Below, in pieces: positions 57,201 to 64,000 of a stretch of DNA of 64,000 nucleotides. The stretch is from assembly GCA_036346355.1 (NCBI GenBank), contig CM070572.1, positions 43,251,944 to 43,315,943 on the forward strand, given 5' to 3'. The notes under the pieces are model-generated. The model ran no database searches. It saw only the letters and a list, made by a program, of their open reading frames with translations, and had not been told where the DNA came from. The number at the start of each line of letters is the position of its first letter. Within the stretch, counting starts at the first letter, position 1. A program made the translations under genes and the position numbers. Origin of the DNA: Rhipidocladum racemiflorum (lineage: Eukaryota; Streptophyta; Magnoliopsida; Poales; Poaceae).

Positions 57201-60200
57201 CTCTTGCTTTTGGTATCAAGTCTGAAAACAACGGCAAGCGGGATTACATTGGAACTGATACTATTCAATCCTTGCATAAGAAAGACAACAAGATATTGAC
57301 CAAAAAGACCATAAAGTTGTTGGATGGTCCACCTTGTTCAAAAAGGCCAAAGCTAGAGCCAGTACAAACCGCCAGAGATGCTGAAGCTAAGGGCCATGAC
57401 TTCATGTTGCAGAAGATTGCACCTGAATTGATGCAATGCACACCATCTGGTAAGTGGTAAATTATCAAGTTCCATTTCTTCATTTACGGATGTCTCATTT
57501 GACATAATGAAGTTCACTTTTTATAATTAACCAAATGACTCTGTGCATATTTTTATGGATCACACGGGACCTTTCCGATCAGAGATCCATCATTCTGGCA
57601 TCATTATAATATAGTAATATTGCAATGATGAGTTAGGTGAAGCAACTGTGTTGCTGTGATATGTTTACTGTAGCTTTGGGCTAAATGCGTGTTACCATGT
57701 TTTGAATCAATACGATTTTACTGTTGCACTGATTTCCCTATTGCTGTTTTTCTGTTCACCTTGGGGCTTCTGTACTTTACATACATCGCTACATTATTTG
57801 CTGCACTGTAATAATTTTACCATATTATTTATTTTCAAGTCTTGCCTTCATTCTGCATTCTGTTCTCCTTCATGCAAGCAGATTTACAATAGTGGGATGG
57901 AAGTAAAGTTTGTGGGACATGTTTACAATCAATCTTGGTGGAGGCGGAGTTAAGTTTTGCCGGGCAGATTTAAAAGGATGCTCTAATCCTCTAGCACTGT
58001 AGAAAAAATGGAATATTATTTAGTCCATTGAGTTTATATGGATATAACTCTAGGGATCAATTTTGTAGAGGTAAATGTGTAGTATCAATGGAATACTAAG
58101 CTTGCTCATATTCAAATAGGTCATTCCTGTTTATGGGGCTTATCCATACGTTTTGTAGCTCTGCAGAATGCATCTAGTATTGTCCTGATTTTATAGATCT
58201 TTCCTATTGGTGTTCCTCTTATCGGCGTATCTTTACATACGTTACGGTAATGGCCAACTTACGATATGATCCGAATAAACCAGTCTTATACATCTCAATA
58301 AACTATCTGATTCGTGGCAACCCCAATGGCGTGATCTGATTCGTGGTTTGGCAGCGAACTGATTTGTGATGGTTCACAGTATGATTCGCTGGAGGGCGGT
58401 GAACCCAAAACTGAGGGGCAGCATGATGGATGCTAACCTGATGGCAGGAGGAAGGTCGTTGATTGTAGGTTTGCACATTGATTAAGGTCAGCACCGCCAC
58501 TGCTTGAGGTCCATGGCTCGGAGTTTCTGTACTTCAACCACTGCAAGATGGAGGACAAGTGCCAAGTGGAGCATGAGCAGCGGTGGCAATCAAGGGGGTG
58601 TTTGGCAGAGCTTCAGCTTCACCAAATTCTTGGAGTTGGTGGAGCTGGGTATTCCTAGTTCCAGCAAATTCATGGAGCTGGAGCTGTGGGTATATTAAGA
58701 GTGTTTAGGTGGGTCATCTTGTTTACATTTTAGAATAAAATTATAAACTTAAGTCACTTTATTTTAGTCTATAAATTTCAGCTCTGAGGTGGAGCTGAGA
58801 TCTGGAGCTCTGCCAAACAGGGCCCAAGGAACCAAGAGGGAAGTCAAGAGTTAGATTGGAAGGGAGGGAGACGAAGGAGATGGGAGCCGGTGACAGTGCC
58901 ATAGTAGATCTAGAGGGAAGGAGAGTAGGATTGTGAGGGAGAGAGAGACGGCTGCCTAGGGTTCCCAGAACCCCAGGTGTAGGGGCCAGGGACGCATGGG
59001 CTAACTGGGCCGAGTGGGCCATGGATTGCATGGGACAGTACAGATTGATTTCCCCCCTTTTTTTTGTTGATGTACAGTTATGCAAGGATCTGTCTATAAA
59101 CTCCATGGTCCACTTAGTGTCTTCTGTAAAGAAAATATATGTTGCGTACTAGAGTTAGAATCGTAGGGTTTGTGAACCCGTCTAGGATTTTGTGAACCAA
59201 AGAGGTAAACACCCTCACAAAACCTTTTGGAAGTGATGTACCTTTACAGCGAACTCAATGAACTGCGAATCAGGTAATTATGATTTAAACCGAGTAATGC
59301 ATATTTTTTAGTAATTCTAATGAATTTAATGTATTCATGTTGCTATTTACGTCATCCAATGATAGTACTTGGTGGTTAAAAAAAACCTATGAGCCACATT
59401 CAGTTTTTTTAACTGATCCTTGATGAGTTCTGGTTAAGTAAAATATTCAATTTACTCTGCATCAAAAAAATATTTAAGATGGACTAGTACTTGACCAGTT
59501 CCTCCTATTAGTAACCGACCATTTGGCTCTTGTGGAGTAAATAGATGTTGTTGGTGATATTTTGTGCCGCCTTCTTCTGGTATGACCTTATTTTGGCTCA
59601 CCCTGTGCTTTTTCAATCATGATATCTCTGAGGGATTAATACTCATTCATAATTTGCTAATAGGATTGTCAGAGTATTTCTTGGTTTTAGTCTTTTTCCA
59701 ATGAAGTATATTGTATCAATGGTGGTTATTGCTCAGCTCATTGCAGCTTCCCAATTCTATAAGGCAACAAAATCTTTTTAATGTATGTACACATTGTGGG
59801 AGAGATATATTTTAGAGTTATTTTATTTGTGGTTCACTGGTTCATGATGCTTGAATGTTATGATATAGCTCTATTTGATGGTCCATTTTGGATCCCAACT
59901 TGTTGTACTACTTGCCATGCTTTGCTTTCATAATCCATATATGATATAGCTCCACTCTTGTGTGTGTGATCATTTGTGTACTTGCTTTAATGCCAATGCT
60001 TCTGTTTAGGTTGATATTCTGACAACAAATACTTTTGCACTTATCCTAATTGTACACAGAAAAAACTCGGTTGCTAAAGCAGAAGCGCATTTCTGATGCA
60101 AAGAGAATTGATAAGAAGAATAGGTCTGGTGTCAGATCTAAATATGATTGTTTCACATCAAAGACTGGTTTAGGAAATTTTGATACTGGTTTCTTGGGAA

Positions 60201-63200
60201 ACAGCGTGCTAGGTATGTAGTAACTGGTTGCAACTACATTATGATTTTATTTCTTAATGTATTGTACTTGTTATTATTCTTTTATTGACTTCTGATGATA
60301 ATATAACCCTGGTAGATAAATGGACTTTTAATTTCTGGTATATGATTTTGCAAATTTTCTCAAGACATTTCATATTTACACATAGTAGTCATTCTATAGG
60401 AATGCTAGCTCTTGATTTATCAGCATCCTGCTTGTGCATACCACATTGGTTATGTTTGGCATGCTGCACCCTTATATGTTAATCCAAATCTGTTCGTTCA
60501 TTTGACCTCTTATCCCCAGTCCGTTCTCCAAAGATAAGGAATATGCCGGATCTGGGATGTAGTTTTACAAGAGAGTTTATTCCTCTAATAGGTTCACATG
60601 CACTATTGAATTTCCCCCCAAAAAAATGATCCCAAATAACATGTGGGTGATTTTAATGTATCTGCTTGTATTCTTTGATGCTGTATCCTTTACATAATAA
60701 TTTGATGGCAATGTAATCTAGTTCTATAGTTCATTTGAATTTTAATTAATTGTTTAGTTCTGTGACTTTCTGTCTATAATTTCACAATTGATTTTTTTAA
60801 TTGCTGATGACTTCAATTTGAACCTTCTCCTGATAGTTTATGGTCTTCTCAATGATATGGAATTTGTTTTCCTTTTAAGCAATCCTACCTTTTTTTGGTT
60901 GGTTTCATCTGCCCTTTGACTATTCTAGAAAATTGATATCAATTTTTCTTCTGGCTGTATACAACTCATTTGCTTTCAAGTTGCTTTCAAGTTAGTTTTG
61001 TTGCTCACACAAAGACTGGCACTCACTGTGGATGCATGACAGAATCACAAAATGTTTAAAGTTTTACAGATCAGTGTTTCTAATTTCCTTCTTTCTTTTT
61101 GGTTTTCTGGGTTTTCAATTCAAACACTTTTTATTTACAGCTAAACATGTTGCCAAATTGTTTTCTCCATCTCCAGTCTTCTTTTTGGTGATTCATGGTC
61201 CTGTTGTTTTGCATCTTTTGAATTGTAAATACTAATGAAAACATGGTACTGTTGATTTTTTTTAATAATGTTGTTACTATGTGAGTCATATTTAACAATG
61301 TTGTTTATTGTTTAGTGCTACATGCATTTTTTGTATTTGAACATATAGGATTCTGCATCATCATAACTCACATGGAGTGCCAGTGACTTTTGCGTTATAA
61401 GATCTCTTCCAATTTCAACTGATACGCATAACCTTGAAAATGACTAATATGATATTTTACAATGTGATTTATTGTTCAGGACGACATGCATTTTTTTATT
61501 TTAATTTATAGGATTCTGCATCATCACGTCATATGGCTCGCCAGTGTCATTTTCATTATAAGACATCTTCCAATTTCATCTGATATGAATAACCTTCAGA
61601 ATGACTAATATGATATTGTAATGGACAGAACCATACTATTAGTTCATTTCTTGGTCATAAGCTATATGATATTTCATTTCTTTCATTGTTGATCATACAT
61701 ATTCTTGCATGGCACCTTACAGTGTTTGATCCGTTAATTCAGGGGCACATGGCCTGAAATCTGATATCCGTGACATCACAAACCACATTGAGAACCTCTC
61801 ATTGAGCGAACTTCTCAACGGCACTTACAAATATTCCAGCTTAGGAAGAGAAAAGGGAAAGAAGGTAATGCACACGAAAGATGAACTCCTAGTCTCTGTC
61901 AGAAAAGCTTTTTCCATGCTGTCTGACATGGACTGTAGTTATGGAAAGGATGCTAATTTCATCCTGAGCCCTGGGCTGCCCTCATCAAGCACTTCCAGCT
62001 GTGACGGCAAAGACCAATGCAGTGGCAAACCATCCTCTTTGATGAAGGTAAGTGAAATTATTAGTGTTTCAGCCATTAGCATGCCTTGAAGCACCTCAGA
62101 GCTCCTTTGATTTTTTTTTCCTAATGCTACTACACAGAACCCTTCACAAATTGAGGTCTGTGATACTACATTTCATTGTCCAAAGGATATCCTAAGCCGT
62201 TTAACACTTCCCAAAGGACAGGATCTTGACTCTCTTTTATCACCTGGAGCCGAGAGCTCAACTGCAGTTATGCCTTCTATGCCTTCCATAACAATTCATG
62301 GAGCTAATTTGCCACCATTTCCTTGGTCACACTCACAAGCTGGGGGTTGTCGGCCAAGTGTCGACTCTGGTAAACATGGGTCGAGTAGGAGTAACTCCCA
62401 TTGGCAGTGGGTAAGAGTTGGATGCAATCCCACTGCTCTAGATTCTGAAGATTCATCTGTCCATAAAATTGATGATCTTCTTCAAGAAATGGATATGGCA
62501 AAATCATCTGTCATGGATTCATGTGACAGACAATCTAATTTATGCTGCACGGAATCAACTTCTGGATCCCTTGGACAAATTATATACTCGAGAAAAATTG
62601 GGAGCGAGCATGGTCCGCAGCAACTGCATCAACTGGACCATGGGGACTCTTCAGATAGCTCCCAGAAGCATGACAGCGAACGTTCTCTTTTAAAAACTCC
62701 TCAAGGTACACGCCACAGTTTATTAAGCAATAAAGCTTGGTAATATAACAATTATTCCGATAAATTCATAGTTGCTCAGTAACTTCACATTTTGGTTGAC
62801 CAAAAATTCTTGCTGAGATTACTATTGTGCTATAGACGTACAAAAGCTTTGGTGGTCAAACATGTCTCAGTATTATAGGGAGAACCTAAAGCATTTTCAT
62901 GCTACTTCACATTTTGGTCATATTATTTTTATGCCATCCCTGCTATAACCTAAGATTATGCAAGTTCATGCAGGCTAAAAAGCCTTTTGGATTTTGTGTC
63001 ACTAGACCTAGGTGCACTACATTTTCTAATTGGTATTGATTATTATTTCTTTGGGTTGCATGTTCGGTATACTCATTTTCAATTTTTGGAATTTCATAAA
63101 TTGCTGACATGAGCTGTTCATGAGCAGCATCACCAAAGATAATGCGTGCTGCTGAGATCCTATGTGATATCAGAAGAAGCACCGTAGCATGGAGTGCCCA

Positions 63201-63642
63201 AGGATACAGCAACGGGACAATGAAGTGGCCGAAGTCACCATCTGAGAAGGTGATGAAGGCCCGCAAGCCCTCATCCCCATTTGGTACAACCGAGAGCTCA
63301 TCAGGGTCTCGGAATAGTGATGCTGCTCGAACCGGAAATAACCACTCCACCAAAAAACTAGATATGAAGAATGATTCTGCACCCATGAACAACCCTGGGA
63401 AAGGGCCTATTAGGTGTCCTGTTCCTGTTGAAGATGGTGCATCTCCTGTGAAGCCCGAGAGGGGCCTTATGGTTGATATGAGGCAAAGCCATGGCAATGC
63501 TGTGAGGCCTCCGATTCAGGTTTCGTCGCAGGCACGGCTTGAAAAGGAGTACGAGAATCAGCAGAAGCTGAGGAAAGCAACCTTGACCTCGTCTCTAGGA
63601 CCCGCAGGGGATTGGAATAGGGAGAGGAACAGGAGAATTTGA
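54120..63642 (+). CDS. Plant protein of unknown function, 673 residues, six exons (whole span)
   Basis: Exons are 54120-54267, 57117-57449, 60060-60212, 61743-62047, 62138-62705 and 63128-63642. All junctions are GT/AG and phases match at every join, giving 2,022 coding bases with no internal stop. I do not recognise the family and assign no function. The protein is rich in Ser, Lys and Asp and mostly looks disordered. Basic clusters SKRPKLEP (about residues 124-131) and LKQKR with KRIDKKNR (about 166-182) suggest a nuclear location. Better-ordered stretches are DITNHIENLSLSELLNG in exon 4 and MRAAEILCDIRRSTVAW in exon 6. The C-terminus (LEKEYENQQKLRKATL...) is helical. Start chosen as the first ATG that opens the spliced frame. 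Confidence 0.88.
55930..56410. repeat. Palindrome-rich GAGATTTCGG repeat (copy 2)
   Basis: Same CCGAAATTTCGG/CCGAGATCTCGG word set as 29450-29870. The right end GAAACCTTG resembles the hAT MITE termini nearby (CAAGGTT). Left end and TSD not found. Confidence 0.55.
56623..56733. mobile_element. Harbinger-like MITE in intron 1
   Basis: GACCCGTTTGGAATGCAGGAATTT and the closing AAATTCCCGCATTCCAAACAGGG are inverted repeats with the GTTTGG core. TTA stands at the left; a matching right TSD is not clear. Confidence 0.6.
56758..56923. mobile_element. hAT MITE (CAGGGGCGG type) in intron 1
   Basis: 166 bp from CAGGGGCGGAGC to TCCGCCCCTG, flanked by a perfect 8-bp TSD CTTGTAGC (56750-56757 and 56924-56931). 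Confidence 0.92.
57117..57449 (+). CDS. Exon 2 of the 673-residue protein gene
   Basis: Begins DVKQHNQNAESSSS after GCAG and ends CTPS plus one base at TCTG|GTAAGT. Contains the Lys-rich KTIKLLDG region and the putative nuclear signal KRPK. Confidence 0.88.
57450..60059 (+). other. Intron 2 of the 673-residue protein gene
   Basis: 2.6 kb, AT-rich. Apart from the MITE at 58594-58824 it has no gene-like feature; the 58270-58600 patch is GC-richer and looks like repeat debris. Confidence 0.7.
58594..58824. mobile_element. Harbinger-type MITE in intron 2
   Basis: Ends GGGGGTGTTTGGCAGAGCT and AGCTCTGCCAAACAGGGCC are inverted repeats, flanked by CAA (58591-58593 and 58825-58827). The interior has multiple TGGAGCTG words. 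Confidence 0.75.
60060..60212 (+). CDS. Exon 3 of the 673-residue protein gene
   Basis: 51 codons, from EKTRLLKQKR to GFLGNSVL. Acceptor ACACAG|AAAAA, donor CTAG|GTATGT. Phase 1 on both sides, so it could be skipped without a frameshift. Confidence 0.85.
60213..61742 (+). repeat. Intron 3, with a ~165-bp tandem duplication
   Basis: Units at about 61291-61455 and 61456-61621 share TGCATTTTTT, ATAGGATTCTGCATCATCA, CTTCCAATTTCA and GAATAACCTT or CATAACCTT in order. The rest of the intron is T-rich and featureless. Confidence 0.75.
61743..62047 (+). CDS. Exon 4 of the 673-residue protein gene
   Basis: Encodes GAHGLKSDIRDITNHIENLS through GKPSSLMK. Acceptor TTCAG|GGGCAC, donor AAG|GTAAGT. Carries the most ordered-looking segment of the protein. 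Confidence 0.86.
62138..62705 (+). CDS. Exon 5 of the 673-residue protein gene
   Basis: Encodes NPSQIEVCDTTFHC through ERSLLKTPQ. Acceptor CACAG|AACCC (phase 0), donor CAAG|GTACAC (phase 1). Ser-rich with acidic patches such as SEDSSVHKIDDLLQEMD. Confidence 0.87.
63128..63642 (+). CDS. Exon 6 (last) of the 673-residue protein gene
   Basis: Encodes ASPKIMRAAEILCDIRRS through DWNRERNRRI, then TGA. Acceptor GAGCAG|CATCA. Includes NGTMKWPKSPSEKVMKARKP, a basic and proline-containing stretch that looks conserved in kind. Confidence 0.9.
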
Positions 63643-64000
63643 ATTGTATATTACTCACGTTGAAAATCATAGGCTGCGATATATTGTCTGGGACAGCATA
63701 ACCAGGCAACTGTTTCATAAGAGGTCACAGAGCATTGGGAGATGCGATAATTTAGGTGACGGATGATGTATTTATTGGGCATTTGTCGGTGAAATTGTTG
63801 TAACAGGTGTAATTTTCGTTTTATTTTGCCATCTTATCACAGACCTCTCCCGGTCTCAAACATCTTCTGTTGTGTATTAGTACGTCTCAACCTACTTTCG
63901 GCAAAAGTAATAATAGCATGGGCGGTTAATTTCATGGGAAAATATTCATGCAGTAGTTTGCATCTTACTCACTTTAATGTTTGTAAATGCATCGGCATTT
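63643..64000 (+). other. 3' UTR and downstream of the 673-residue protein gene
   Basis: T-rich sequence after the stop, with TGTTGTAAC and TTTTATTTTGCC stretches that could hold poly(A) signals; the cleavage site cannot be fixed. No further gene starts before the window ends. Confidence 0.5.

Overview
The window is nuclear DNA from a plant, almost certainly a grass (Poaceae). It has a typical plant VPS29 gene, GC-rich first exons, and the usual grass transposons: Stowaway/mariner, PIF/Harbinger, hAT and Mutator elements and chromovirus Ty3/gypsy retrotransposons with a TGGTATCAGAGC primer-binding site. The species cannot be fixed from sequence alone. Only two host genes are supported; most of the rest is nested transposons whose ends and target-site duplications (TSDs) can be read directly.

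Left third (1-15262): VPS29, a retromer subunit, lies on the minus strand in three coding exons (15070-14939, 3431-3294, 1059-763) that join cleanly into 188 residues. Its first intron is 11.5 kb because a Tc1/mariner element (3847-12401) sits in it. That element was in turn hit by a 5.3-kb Ty3/gypsy element (6858-12197, TSD GTGCA). A fold-back element (13266-13751) lies nearer exon 1.

Upstream of VPS29 (15263-22982) a 7.7-kb Mutator-like element (MULE) is inserted 192 bp before the start codon, with a perfect 10-bp TSD. It carries a decayed MURA-type transposase, a plant-mobile-domain (PMD) gene and a small GRF zinc-finger gene with its own TATA box. The GRF gene is split by a solo LTR. A second solo LTR lies near the right terminal repeat. 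Most premature stops in this element are explained by C-to-T changes.

Middle (22993-32321): gene-poor DNA with a diverged ~160-bp tandem repeat, an LTR-like fragment, several MITEs, TA microsatellites and a Helitron-like end.

32322-50801 is a four-level nest. A PIF/Harbinger element keeps a Myb/SANT-like ORF1 but no visible transposase. It contains a hAT-type MITE, which contains a minus-strand solo LTR. Inside that LTR is a full-length 11.3-kb Tekay-like chromovirus of the same LTR family in the opposite orientation. All four levels show matching TSDs.

Right (52337-64000): a 615-bp tandem duplication, then the second host gene on the plus strand (54120-63642). Its six exons join in phase into a 673-residue, serine-rich, probably nuclear protein that I do not recognise. 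An 18-codon upstream ORF lies in the probable leader, and MITEs and tandem duplications lie in the introns.
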